DNA of 64,000 nt from Neotamlana sedimentorum (GTDB lineage Bacteria; Bacteroidota; Bacteroidia; Flavobacteriales; Flavobacteriaceae): positions 1 to 64,000 of the forward strand of contig NZ_JTDW01000007.1 of NCBI RefSeq assembly GCF_000943565.1. Direction: 5' to 3'. The translations under genes and the position numbers were made by a program. This document shows, one piece after another, positions 1 to 9,316 of this stretch. A model generated the notes under the pieces. That model was given only the letters and a program-made list of their open reading frames with translations, was not told where the DNA came from and did not search any database. Position 1 is the stretch's first letter. Every line of letters begins with the position of its first letter.

Positions 1-1934
1 GCACAAAAGGTGGCTGGCGTTGGTGTTCCTGCATTTGGTAATGGGTTAATTATAATGCTAACCGTTACGTCTATATCATCACAACTTCCGATAGTAGCCA
101 CATCATAAGTATAGTAATATGTGCCTGCGGTAAATCCTGATCCTGATGGATTAATAATGTTGTTTGCAGTTGCTCCTGAAGTATCAGAACCAACATACCA
201 AGTTCCTGTTTGATCTTCATTTTCTAATAAATCGAATAAATCGTAACTTGTTGGAGCTTCACCTTCACAAAATTCGGCCGGTGCATTTGCTGTACCAGAT
301 TCTGGAGCTTCTTCAACCGAAATAGTTATTGGTTCAGTATCTGAACAAGTACCATTATCTATTGTATAATTAAAAGTATAAGGGCTTCCTGCTACCGTTA
401 AGTTAGTTATATCTAAATTACTTGAAATTGTATTACCAGAAACGTCTGTCCATGTTCCAGAATCGTGATCTTGCGATCCATCCAAAGCATCAAATAAATT
501 AAATGGTGAATTGGTAGACAATTCATTTTCACAAAACACTTGATTAATTGCAACACCAGCATCTGGGTCTTCTAAAACGATTACCTGTACTGTTGTAGAC
601 TCTTGTGGACAAGGGTTTGGAGCCACATTTTGCCAATACGTAAAATTATAAGTGCCACTTGTATAACTAGACAAATCAATTGGAGTCAGTACAACAGGGT
701 CAGTAATTAACGTCCCTTGAGTCCAGCTACCTGCTAAATCATAATTTTCTAATAAGGTAAATAAATCGAAACTTGTTGGTAAATTGGATTCACAAAAAGA
801 TTCTGGATTTGTAGCTGATGCATTACCCGCAGAAAGTGTTTCGTTTACTGTAATTGTAACTGTTGCAGTTGAATCTGGACAATCATTATTACTTAAAACA
901 CTATATGTAAAAATATAATTTCCGGCAGTAGTTAAAGAACTAATGTCTACTGTACCTTGATAGCCGTTTGATGTAGTTAAAGGTCCAGACCATGTTCCTG
1001 TAGTTTCTGGTGTTCCGCCTAACTCGTCAAATAAATTAAAAGCCGATGGTAAATTATCATTACAATACTCTAAAGTACTAGATGAACCCGCATCTACAGG
1101 ATCATAAACTTCTACCATTACGCCTACTGCATCACTTGTACAAAAGAAACTATTAATTTGAATATAATATGTACTACCATCAACTAAAACTGTTGTATTA
1201 GAAAGCGCTGGTGGTATAGGTTCACCAGAACCATCAACATTAGCATACCAACTATAATTAGTTTCGGTAGTTCCAGGATTTAAATCGGCAATTGTAGGAT
1301 TTGTATCTGAACAAAATATTTGTGGGCTAGTTGGCGTGGGGTTTGCTGGGGCATCGAATACTCCCACTTGTCCAACTTCAATCTGACTTTTACAACCACT
1401 ATTATCTACAAAAACAATATAATAACTTTTTGCTCCATTTGGTAAATCATCTGATGGACTCACTAAATCGGTTAATGCCGAATCATTATAAAGTTCTATA
1501 CTTCCTCCTGTCGGTATTTCAGAATCTAAAACATCATCAATATAACTTTGAACAGTAGCATTTTCATTACTACAGTAAATTTGATCAAAATTTTCACCCG
1601 TTGCTCCTACTGCAAAATTTACGACTATAGATTGACGTATACCACATGTTCCAGAATTATCGTCGACATAATAAGTGCCTTCTTTAACTAATTCATTGTT
1701 GTTAATTAGACTTCCATCTGAAATAGCGTCATACCAGACGATACCATTTCCGCCATTGGTAACATAATCTGCACTTAAATTGGAAAAGGTATAACCTGAG
1801 GCATCACAAATAGGTGGTGGCGTAGGGTTTGTTACAATTGGACATTGGGCATTTAAAGAAAAAGCCGTCCAAAGAAACACCATAATAAAGGATCCAATAA
1901 ACCTTGGAAACCTAACAAGGGATTTTGTTTTCAT
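1..1934 (-). CDS. Large secreted Ig-like repeat protein, 5' part only (3' end outside window)
   Basis: About 644 residues are visible from an ATG at 1934 with no stop before the left edge, so the C-terminus is missing. It starts with a signal peptide (basic MKTKSLVRFPR, hydrophobic stretch, then SLNAQ). The remainder is a chain of Thr/Ser/Pro/Asn-rich beta-sandwich-like units. At least four share a motif of the form FCE..LPTSFDLF.LLEN.....GTW; their cysteines fall near 267, 532, 791 and 1062, a spacing of about 265 bp (88 residues). Such proteins in Bacteroidota usually end in a gliding-motility-associated or type IX sorting domain, and I infer surface or adhesive exposure. The C-terminal anchor cannot be checked here. 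It is a separate unit from the oxidase operon, since a terminator lies between them. Confidence 0.8.
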   Translation of the reverse strand, partial: MKTKSLVRFPRFIGSFIMVFLWTAFSLNAQCPIVTNPTPPPICDASGYTFSNLSADYVTNGGNGIVWYDAISDGSLINNNELVKEGTYYVDDNSGTCGIRQSIVVNFAVGATGENFDQIYCSNENATVQSYIDDVLDSEIPTGGSIELYNDSALTDLVSPSDDLPNGAKSYYIVFVDNSGCKSQIEVGQVGVFDAPANPTPTSPQIFCSDTNPTIADLNPGTTETNYSWYANVDGSGEPIPPALSNTTVLVDGSTYYIQINSFFCTSDAVGVMVEVYDPVDAGSSSTLEYCNDNLPSAFNLFDELGGTPETTGTWSGPLTTSNGYQGTVDISSLTTAGNYIFTYSVLSNNDCPDSTATVTITVNETLSAGNASATNPESFCESNLPTSFDLFTLLENYDLAGSWTQGTLITDPVVLTPIDLSSYTSGTYNFTYWQNVAPNPCPQESTTVQVIVLEDPDAGVAINQVFCENELSTNSPFNLFDALDGSQDHDSGTWTDVSGNTISSNLDITNLTVAGSPYTFNYTIDNGTCSDTEPITISVEEAPESGTANAPAEFCEGEAPTSYDLFDLLENEDQTGTWYVGSDTSGATANNIINPSGSGFTAGTYYYTYDVATIGSCDDIDVTVSIIINPLPNAGTPTPATFC

Positions 1935-2102
1935 AGATTCGGTTGATTTGTAATTGGTTAAAAGCTCAACAAATGTTAATTATGTTAAAAAAACACAGAT
2001 AAAATTTATCTCGCACGGCAATTTAACTGATTTATTTTACATTTCATCGATTTTTACGAAAAAAAATGTACTTCGTCCTAAAAAACACGCATTTAAACGA
2101 AA

Positions 2103-2126
2103 AAGCCCGCTATAAATAGCGGGCTT
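2103..2126 (-). terminator. Terminator of the act-cox operon
   Basis: Perfect inverted repeat AAGCCCGCTA/TAGCGGGCTT with a short loop, 20 bases after the ctaD stop. It is followed on the minus strand by a run of five T. It separates the respiratory operon from the Ig-repeat gene. Confidence 0.85.
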
Positions 2127-2146
2127 ATAAATAAGTAAGAATATTA

Positions 2147-3937
2147 TTAATGTTGTAGTTCTTCTTCTCCTTCTTTTAAAGGTATATGTTGTGGAACAAA
2201 GTCTACATCGTGACCTGGTTTACTATAATCGTAAGCCCAACGGTGTACTTCTGGAATAGCTCCTGGCCAATTTCCATGCACGTGTTCAACCGGTGTTGTC
2301 CATTCTAAAGTATTAGATTTCCATGGATTTTGTTCCGCTTTCTTTCCGAAGAAAATACTAGAGAAGAAGTTATAAAGAAATACTAACTGAAATGCTCCAC
2401 CAACAATTGCAAATATTGTAATTACCACATTTACATCAGCTAAATCATCAAATAAAGGGAAATTACTATTTGTGTAGTAACGACGAGGTAAACCTGCCAT
2501 TCCTATAAAGTGCATTGGGAAAAATACACCATAAGCACAAACTGCCGTTACCCAAAAGTGTAAATAACCTAAATTCTTGTTTAACATTCTACCAAACATT
2601 TTAGGATACCAATGATAAATACCAGCAAACATTCCATATAATGCCGATATACCCATTACTAAATGGAAGTGAGCTACTACAAAGTAGGTGTCATGTACGT
2701 TAATATCTAAAGCTGAATCACCTAAAATAATACCTGTTAAACCTCCTGTAATAAATGTAGAAACTAAACCGATAGAGAACAACATAGCAGGGTTCATTTG
2801 TAAATTACCTTTCCATAAAGTTGTTATATAGTTAAAGGCTTTTACCGCCGATGGAATTGCAATTAATAATGTTGTAAATGTAAATACAGAACCTAAAAAT
2901 GGATTCATTCCAGATACAAACATATGGTGACCCCAAACTATGGTGGATAAAAATGCGATAGCTAAAATTGAAGCAATCATAGCACGGTAACCAAAAATTG
3001 GTTTACGAGAATTAGTTGCAATAATTTCTGAAGTAATACCTAATGCAGGCAATAATACAATGTATACCTCAGGGTGCCCTAAGAACCAAAATAAGTGCTC
3101 AAATAAAACTGGTGAACCTCCTTGGTAATGTAAAACTTCACCTTGAATAAAAATATCTGATAAGAAGAAGGACGTGCCAAAACTTCTATCCATAATTAAT
3201 AATAAAGCCGCAGATAACAATACAGGGAATGAAATAATACCGATTACTGCTGTAATAAAGAATGCCCAAATAGTTAAGGGTAATCTTGTCATAGACATAC
3301 CTTTTGTACGTAAATTTAAAACCGTAACCACGTAATTAAGTGAGCCTAATAAAGAGGATGCAATAAAGATTGCCATAGATACTAACCAAAGTGTCATACC
3401 TGCGCCAGAACCACCTTGTGCCATAGGTAATGCACTTAATGGCGGATAGATAGTCCATCCAGCGGCTGCAGGTCCAGCTTCTACAAATAATGATAGTACC
3501 ATGATTACACTTGATAAAAAGAATAACCAATATGATACCATATTTAAGAAACCAGAAGCCATATCTCTAGCTCCTATTTGTAACGGAATTAACAAGTTAC
3601 TAAACGTACCACTTAAACCAGCTGTAAGTACAAAAAATACCATAATGGTACCATGGATGGTAACTAATGCTAAATAAATATCGGCATCCATTACACCATC
3701 TGGCGCCCATTTACCTAATAACGCTTCAAATAAAACATTAGGCTCTTCTGGCCATGCAATTTGCATACGGAACATTATTGACATCATAATACCAATAATA
3801 CCCATAATGGTACCAGTAATTAAATACTGTTTAGCAATCATTTTATGGTCTATACTAAAAATGTATTTAGTAATAAACGTTTCTTTATGATGATGTCCGT
3901 GGTCGTCGTGAGCGTGATTATCTTCGTGTGCTGACAT
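2147..3937 (-). CDS. ctaD: Cytochrome c oxidase subunit I
   Basis: This is the catalytic subunit of the aa3-type terminal oxidase: it reduces O2 to water at the heme a3/CuB centre and pumps protons across the inner membrane. The 596 residues contain about 12 membrane segments and the CuB/heme ligands of the family: HPEVY with the His-Tyr pair, the WGHHMF histidines and the HFHLVMG heme-ligand helix. The N-terminus is His/Asp-rich (HEDNHAHDDHGHHH), which is an addition to the core fold. It is last of eight genes, 27 bp after coxB, so it is translated from the same transcript as alternative complex III, with which it probably forms a supercomplex as known in Flavobacterium johnsoniae. Confidence 0.97.
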   Translation of the reverse strand: MSAHEDNHAHDDHGHHHKETFITKYIFSIDHKMIAKQYLITGTIMGIIGIMMSIMFRMQIAWPEEPNVLFEALLGKWAPDGVMDADIYLALVTIHGTIMVFFVLTAGLSGTFSNLLIPLQIGARDMASGFLNMVSYWLFFLSSVIMVLSLFVEAGPAAAGWTIYPPLSALPMAQGGSGAGMTLWLVSMAIFIASSLLGSLNYVVTVLNLRTKGMSMTRLPLTIWAFFITAVIGIISFPVLLSAALLLIMDRSFGTSFFLSDIFIQGEVLHYQGGSPVLFEHLFWFLGHPEVYIVLLPALGITSEIIATNSRKPIFGYRAMIASILAIAFLSTIVWGHHMFVSGMNPFLGSVFTFTTLLIAIPSAVKAFNYITTLWKGNLQMNPAMLFSIGLVSTFITGGLTGIILGDSALDINVHDTYFVVAHFHLVMGISALYGMFAGIYHWYPKMFGRMLNKNLGYLHFWVTAVCAYGVFFPMHFIGMAGLPRRYYTNSNFPLFDDLADVNVVITIFAIVGGAFQLVFLYNFFSSIFFGKKAEQNPWKSNTLEWTTPVEHVHGNWPGAIPEVHRWAYDYSKPGHDVDFVPQHIPLKEGEEELQH

Positions 3938-3964
3938 AATCTTATATCTTGTTAAATCTAGTTA

Positions 3965-5032
3965 TTAGTTAATTAGAGAGTTTTTAAATTCCTTTTGTTC
4001 TTTAATCCATGCGTCGTATTCTTCTTGAGTTTCAACAACTATTTTCATTTGCATATTGTAGTGCGATTTACCACAAATTTTGTTACAAAGTAATAAGTAA
4101 TCGAATTCATAACGCTCTAAAGCATCTTCTCCCTTAGCAATTAAAGCTTCACTTTTCTCAACTCTAATATCATTAATATGTTGAACTTTTTCAATCATTT
4201 CTGGGGTTTGTCTCATTTCTTCGGTAGTTACTGTTGGCGTAAAACCAAATTGAGTAATCATACCAGGGACACAGTTCATTTGCGCTCTAAAGTGAGGCAT
4301 GTAAGCTGAATGCAGTACATCTTGTGAACGCATTTTAAATAATACTGGCTTACCAACAGGTAAATGCAATTCCGTAGTAATAATATCATCTTGCGCATTA
4401 GGATCAGCTTCATCTAAACCTAGTATATTCGCTCTGTCGATATCAATTAAACGCACATTAGCTTTACCTAAAGTATTATCAGCACCAGCGTATCTAGCCT
4501 TCCAGTTAAATTGTTGCGCATATAATTCTACAACTATTGGATCATCACTTTCATCAACACCCATAATATTAATCCATGTATTTAATCCGTATATAATTAA
4601 ACCAGCTAAAACAATCACAGGTATAATAGTCCAAATAGCTTCTAATTTATTATTATCGGCAAAAAACAGTGCTGTTCTTCCTTTTTCACCTTTATACTTA
4701 AACGCGAAATAGTGTAATAAGAATTGTGTAATTATTTGAACCAAAAAAATAATAGCCAATGAAATAGCCATTAAATTATCGATTGTAGGACCGTGCTCTG
4801 ATGCAGAATTTGATAATAAGGGTAAATCACCCCATTTAACTACACATACTAAAGTAATGATATAAATAAAAGCTAAAAAGCCCATCATTAAATAACCGTT
4901 AAGCGTGTTGTCTTTATCGGTAGCGATTTGAGAATTTTCATTTTTAGCTTGAGCTAAATCGAAAATCTTTACCATTTGCCAAATGGCAATTAATATAAAT
5001 ACTAAAATTACAATTGTTAATAAAGCAGTCAT
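3965..5032 (-). CDS. coxB: Cytochrome c oxidase subunit II
   Basis: Carries the CuA centre that accepts electrons and passes them to subunit I. Four hydrophobic segments can be seen: two extra at the N-terminus (residues about 3-20 and 47-65) followed by the usual hairpin pair. The cupredoxin domain ends with the CuA loop CNKICGKSHYNM (about residues 316-327), giving ligands C316, C320, H324 and M327; an upstream His lies in DVLHSAYMPHF. At 355 residues it lacks any C-terminal CXXCH heme domain, so this is an aa3 rather than a caa3 arrangement. Electrons must therefore arrive from a separate heme, likely ActE or the ActA N-terminal domain. It sits between actF and ctaD. Confidence 0.95.
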   Translation of the reverse strand: MTALLTIVILVFILIAIWQMVKIFDLAQAKNENSQIATDKDNTLNGYLMMGFLAFIYIITLVCVVKWGDLPLLSNSASEHGPTIDNLMAISLAIIFLVQIITQFLLHYFAFKYKGEKGRTALFFADNNKLEAIWTIIPVIVLAGLIIYGLNTWINIMGVDESDDPIVVELYAQQFNWKARYAGADNTLGKANVRLIDIDRANILGLDEADPNAQDDIITTELHLPVGKPVLFKMRSQDVLHSAYMPHFRAQMNCVPGMITQFGFTPTVTTEEMRQTPEMIEKVQHINDIRVEKSEALIAKGEDALERYEFDYLLLCNKICGKSHYNMQMKIVVETQEEYDAWIKEQKEFKNSLIN

Positions 5033-5061
5033 TGTTTCGTTCGTCTTTATTTATATCTTAA

Positions 5062-6438
5062 TTAATAATGAAACTCTTCACTTTCTTTTATAAGTGGATA
5101 CCCTTTAGCAAGCAAAGGCGCTTTTGTTAATGCTGTAAATACTACATATATAAATAATCCAGCAAAAAGTAAAATAGCTCCAATTTCAGGAATTCCAATT
5201 GACCATCTATCTCCTACTGTAGCAGGCATAATCATATTGAAAATATCGATGTAGTGGCCAAATAAAATCACAATACCCGTCATAACCACAAACCAAGGCA
5301 TACGCTTATAATCTGCATTCATTAACATTAATATTGGGAATACAAAGTTTAATACTACCATACCTAAGAATGGTAATTGGTAATCGTTGAAACGTGAAAT
5401 AAAATAGGTCACCTCTTCTGGAATATTTGAATACCAAATAAGCATGAATTGAGAGAACCATAAATAGGTCCAGAAAATACTAATTGCAAACATAAACTTA
5501 GCAACATCATGTAAATGGTTTGCATTTACAAATTCTAAATATCCTCTAGATTTTAAGTATAAGGTTACTAAAGCAATGGCTGTAATACCACTTACAAACA
5601 TACTTGCAAATACGTACCATCCAAATAAGGTAGAAAACCAGTGCGGATCTACACTCATAATCCAATCCCAAGACATCATAGATTCTGTGTAAATGAAGAA
5701 CACTAAAAACCCAGCTGCAATACGGAATGATTTCTTAAAGTTACTTTTATCTTCGGCTGTATCTTGAGCAATTGAAAATTTACGCGCAAAATGACGATAT
5801 AAACTCCAACCTCCTATAAAAATTAAACCTCTAAAGATGAAGCCCCAAATATTTAACCATCCAGATTTCCCCTGGATTAGTTTATCGTGAGCTACAACTT
5901 CTGGATCCATCCAGATAAAAATATTGTTATGTCCAATAAAGTGCGACGCCGCTGCAATAAGTAAAACAATTAACGCACCAGGTAATAAATACGCCGTAAT
6001 GGCTTCCATAACTCTAAACAATACTGGCGACCAACCTGCTTGTGATGCAATTTGAATGGCATAAAAAGCTAAACAACCTAAGGCAATCATCATAAAGAAA
6101 AAGGCCGCAACATATAAAGCAGACCAAGGACGATTTGCTATTTGATGTTGCACGTGTTCGATATGTTTAGCATGCTCATCAACATGACCATGTTCAGCCT
6201 CGGCATGATGCTCATTATGTGCGTCACCATGAGCCGCTTCTTTAGCATGCGTATCGTGTGCAGGTGCATGATGTGCATCAGCTTCACCGTGCCCACCGTG
6301 GTGTGATTCTTCTGCAAGTAAGGTTTCAACTTCTTCAAAAGATTTATGAGACGTGGAAAAACCAATTCCAACACCTATCGCACCTAATATAATTAGAACG
6401 ATAGAAAATATCTTTAATTTACTTGAAAATGTGTACAT
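5062..6438 (-). CDS. actF: Alternative complex III membrane subunit ActF (quinol:cytochrome c oxidoreductase)
   Basis: Polytopic subunit of alternative complex III, related to the NrfD-like subunit ActC and thought to form part of the membrane domain. It has 458 residues and about ten hydrophobic helices. Between helix 1 and helix 2 is an unusual His/Ala/Glu-rich loop: residues 46-98 include 17 histidines. The rest (SWDWIMSVDPHWFSTLFGWY and similar) matches the family. The gene is 13 bp downstream of actE and 29 bp upstream of coxB, inside the operon. The His-rich loop could bind metal or simply be a tolerated charged linker; nothing in the sequence decides this. Confidence 0.92.
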   Translation of the reverse strand: MYTFSSKLKIFSIVLIILGAIGVGIGFSTSHKSFEEVETLLAEESHHGGHGEADAHHAPAHDTHAKEAAHGDAHNEHHAEAEHGHVDEHAKHIEHVQHQIANRPWSALYVAAFFFMMIALGCLAFYAIQIASQAGWSPVLFRVMEAITAYLLPGALIVLLIAAASHFIGHNNIFIWMDPEVVAHDKLIQGKSGWLNIWGFIFRGLIFIGGWSLYRHFARKFSIAQDTAEDKSNFKKSFRIAAGFLVFFIYTESMMSWDWIMSVDPHWFSTLFGWYVFASMFVSGITAIALVTLYLKSRGYLEFVNANHLHDVAKFMFAISIFWTYLWFSQFMLIWYSNIPEEVTYFISRFNDYQLPFLGMVVLNFVFPILMLMNADYKRMPWFVVMTGIVILFGHYIDIFNMIMPATVGDRWSIGIPEIGAILLFAGLFIYVVFTALTKAPLLAKGYPLIKESEEFHY

Positions 6439-6451
6439 ATCTAAACTTATC

Positions 6452-7003
6452 TTACTTTTCTAAATCTGATTTCAGTTTTAAAACGTAGCTAACAACTTGC
6501 CAACGCTCTTCTTCATTTAATTGGTTCGCATAAGACCCCATAGCATTTTTACCATAATAAATAGTGTGGTAAATACTACCCGCGTTAATAGCTCTACCCG
6601 CATCATCATAACTAGGAATACCAAGTATTTTTTCTCTCTTTACAAGGTTTCCTTGTCCGTCTCCTTTTGTACCATGGCAAATACCACAGTAAATGTTGTA
6701 TAATGCTTTCCCCCTTTCTAAATCAACTTCTGTTGAATCTAAAGGACTATTTAAAGTGGCTTTTGCTAAGTTGTAACCCTCTGTAGAATTTTCAATATCG
6801 AAAGGAACAAAACCTCTCGCTATAGAACCTTTGGCCGGTAATTGCGCTTCAACTCCGTTTTTAAAGGCAGCTTCACCATATGTTTCGTAACCAGCAGATT
6901 CATACATATTAGGCATAAACTGATAGTTAGGAGCAGAATCCTTTTTACATGACACAGCTACTAAAGCAACTGCTAATACTATTATTTTAATTAAGCTTTT
7001 CAT
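6452..7003 (-). CDS. actE: Alternative complex III monoheme cytochrome c subunit ActE
   Basis: Monoheme c-type cytochrome lipoprotein of 183 residues. The heme site is CGICHGTKG with a downstream Met in NAMGSYANQL as likely axial ligand. I chose the ATG at 7003, giving MKSLIKIIVLAVALVAVSC as a lipoprotein signal with the cysteine at residue 19. A longer frame from 7027 would overlap actD by 17 bp and add eight residues in front of an otherwise standard signal. With the shorter start, the gap to actD is 7 bp. Its role is to relay electrons within the complex or on to the oxidase. Confidence 0.93.
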   Translation of the reverse strand: MKSLIKIIVLAVALVAVSCKKDSAPNYQFMPNMYESAGYETYGEAAFKNGVEAQLPAKGSIARGFVPFDIENSTEGYNLAKATLNSPLDSTEVDLERGKALYNIYCGICHGTKGDGQGNLVKREKILGIPSYDDAGRAINAGSIYHTIYYGKNAMGSYANQLNEEERWQVVSYVLKLKSDLEK

Positions 7004-7010
7004 ATTTATA

Positions 7011-7541
7011 TTAATGGGCTTTATCAACTAATTTAATTTCTACAGCTCCAGTTTCTTTAAGTAAAGTTTCTAAAGCATCTTCATTCCCATGAACACCAAT
7101 TTCCATTAAAAAATGATCGTCAGTAGTTCTTGGATCAGGGTTTTCGGCTTTTTTAAACGGCCACATTCTACTACGTAAGTAAAAGGTAATTACCATTAAA
7201 TGCGCTGCAAAAAACACAGTAAGCTCGAACATAATTGGCACGAAAGCCGGCATATTTTCTATGTAGCTAAAACTTGGCTTACCACCTATATTTTGCGGCC
7301 AATCTTCAATCATGATAAAATTCATCATGGTAATTGCCACAGTTAAACCAACCAAGCCGTATAAAAATGCACAAATAGCAATTCTAGTACCTTCTAATCC
7401 CATAGCCTTATCTAGCCCATGAACAGGGAATGGTGTGTATATTTCTTCTATGTGATGTTTCTCTGCACGTACTTTTTTTACGGCAGACATTAATACATCG
7501 TCATCGTTATAAATAGCGTGAATAACTTTTGAAGCTTCCAT
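7011..7541 (-). CDS. actD: Alternative complex III subunit ActD (DUF3341)
   Basis: A 176-residue membrane subunit of the DUF3341 family. It has a soluble N-terminal part (EIYTPFPVHGLDKAMG, the family signature), two central hydrophobic helices around residues 55-80 and 100-122, and a soluble C-terminal tail. No cofactor site is visible. It probably has a structural role in the membrane part of the complex. It lies 9 bp after actC and 7 bp before the actE start chosen here. Confidence 0.93.
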   Translation of the reverse strand: MEASKVIHAIYNDDDVLMSAVKKVRAEKHHIEEIYTPFPVHGLDKAMGLEGTRIAICAFLYGLVGLTVAITMMNFIMIEDWPQNIGGKPSFSYIENMPAFVPIMFELTVFFAAHLMVITFYLRSRMWPFKKAENPDPRTTDDHFLMEIGVHGNEDALETLLKETGAVEIKLVDKAH

Positions 7542-7550
7542 TGACTATGT

Positions 7551-9287
7551 TTAGTTAATTAATTTTTTAGCTTGCCCTGACCAATCATCACGTTCTGCTC
7601 TTCCAGGGAAAGAACCTGTAATACTGTCTAACAAGTCATATTCATTTTTGGTCATTTTACTAACTTGAAGGAAGGTATAAATACCAATGCTATTTAAAAC
7701 CTCTTCCATTTTAGGTCCAACACCACTTATTTTCTTTAAATCATCCGGTGTTTGAGTTTCCGTATCGAAAGCACCAATAGTTCCTAAAAGACTAGTAACG
7801 CGTTCTGCTTTTTCTTCCTCAGAAACTTCAATCACTTCACTTTTAATCTCTAGACCATAAATACTGGATGTACGAGCATCGGCACCAGAACCCACTAAGG
7901 TTTTTCCAGATTCTCTTAAATTCTTATAGCGTTCTCCAGAAGATTTTAATATCGTTTTGACCTCTGCCTGGGCGATTACAGGGAATGTTCTTGAGTATAA
8001 TAAGAATAATACAAAGAAGAATCCTATTGTACCAATAAATATTCCTATATCTACAAACGTTGGCGAAAACATCGTCCAAGAAGATGGCAGATAATCGCGG
8101 TGTAATGATGTTACAATAATTACGAAACGCTCAAACCACATTCCAATATTTACCACAATTGAGATGATAAACGAGAACATAATACTTGTTCTTAATTTTT
8201 TAAACCACATAAACTGTGGAGAAAATACGTTACAAGACATCATCATCCAATATGCCCAAGCATAAGGACCTGTTGCTCTGTTTAAGAACGCATATTGTTC
8301 GTATTCTACACCAGAATACCAAGCAATAAATAACTCAGTAATATAAGCTACACCTACAATAGAACCTGTAATCATAATTACTAAGTTCATTAATTCGATA
8401 TGTTGTACAGTAATATAATCTTCTAGGTTACACACTTTTCTCATAATAATAAGAAGCGTGTTTACCATAGCGAAACCAGAGAATACCGCACCAGCAACGA
8501 AATAAGGTGGAAAAATTGTTGTATGCCATCCAGGTATAACCGATGTAGCAAAGTCAAACGATACAATTGTATGTACAGAAAGTACAAGCGGAGTTGCTAA
8601 ACCAGCAAGTACCAAAGATACTTCTTCAAAACGTTGCCAATCTTTAGCACGACCAGACCATCCAAAACTTAATAAAGCATATATTTTCTTTTGGAAAGGT
8701 TTAATTGCTCTATCACGTAACATAGCAAAATCAGGTAATAAACCAGTCCACCAGAATACTAATGATACCGATAAATAGGTAGAAATTGCAAATACATCCC
8801 AAAGTAATGGTGAGTTAAAGTTAACCCATAACGAACCAAATTGATTTGGAATAGGCAATACCCAATATCCTAACCACGGACGCCCCATGTGTATGATAGG
8901 GAATAAACCTGCTTGCACAACCGAGAAAATCGTCATTGCTTCTGCTGAACGGTTAATTGCCATTCTCCATTTTTGACGAAATAATAAAAGTACAGCAGAA
9001 ATAAGTGTTCCTGCGTGACCGATACCTACCCACCAAACGAAGTTTGTAATATCCCAGGCCCAACCCACGGTTTTATTTAAACCCCAAGTTCCAATACCTG
9101 TAGATACGGTATATAAAATACATCCAATTCCCCAAAGAAAAGCGGTAAGTGAAATTCCAAAAACAATCCACCATTGTTTATTTGCTCTTCCCTCAACAGG
9201 CTTCGCCACATCCACAGTTACGTCGTGGTATGATTTTTCGCCTGTTACTAGAGGTCTTCTAATAGGTGCTTCGTAATGAGACGCCAT
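7551..9287 (-). CDS. actC: Alternative complex III quinol-binding subunit ActC (NrfD/PsrC family) with C-terminal HhH domain
   Basis: Polytopic NrfD/PsrC-type subunit where quinol is thought to be oxidised, partnering the Fe-S subunit ActB. About ten membrane helices fill residues 40-440 (for example WVGIGHAGTLISAVLLLFR). The protein then has a soluble tail, and residues about 513-578 form a helix-hairpin-helix unit: DDLKKISGVGPKMEEVLNSI, then FPGRAERDDWSGQAKKL. This resembles the HhH domain of the COG3743 type found attached to other proteins, including some NADH dehydrogenase subunits. Total length 578 is longer than the roughly 450-480 of plain ActC proteins. The gene lies between actB and actD in the operon. 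Confidence 0.93.
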   Translation of the reverse strand: MASHYEAPIRRPLVTGEKSYHDVTVDVAKPVEGRANKQWWIVFGISLTAFLWGIGCILYTVSTGIGTWGLNKTVGWAWDITNFVWWVGIGHAGTLISAVLLLFRQKWRMAINRSAEAMTIFSVVQAGLFPIIHMGRPWLGYWVLPIPNQFGSLWVNFNSPLLWDVFAISTYLSVSLVFWWTGLLPDFAMLRDRAIKPFQKKIYALLSFGWSGRAKDWQRFEEVSLVLAGLATPLVLSVHTIVSFDFATSVIPGWHTTIFPPYFVAGAVFSGFAMVNTLLIIMRKVCNLEDYITVQHIELMNLVIMITGSIVGVAYITELFIAWYSGVEYEQYAFLNRATGPYAWAYWMMMSCNVFSPQFMWFKKLRTSIMFSFIISIVVNIGMWFERFVIIVTSLHRDYLPSSWTMFSPTFVDIGIFIGTIGFFFVLFLLYSRTFPVIAQAEVKTILKSSGERYKNLRESGKTLVGSGADARTSSIYGLEIKSEVIEVSEEEKAERVTSLLGTIGAFDTETQTPDDLKKISGVGPKMEEVLNSIGIYTFLQVSKMTKNEYDLLDSITGSFPGRAERDDWSGQAKKLIN

Positions 9288-9316
9288 AATTATATAATTG
9301 ATTCTTTAATTTAGAT

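Noticed and set aside
200-1100. Regular 265-bp periodicity resembling an array
   Set aside because: The repeats are diverged protein-coding Ig-type units, not identical short repeats with spacers, so not a CRISPR array.
3965-5032. Heme c domain on oxidase subunit II
   Set aside because: No CXXCH in the sequence; only the CuA loop is present, so the oxidase is not caa3.
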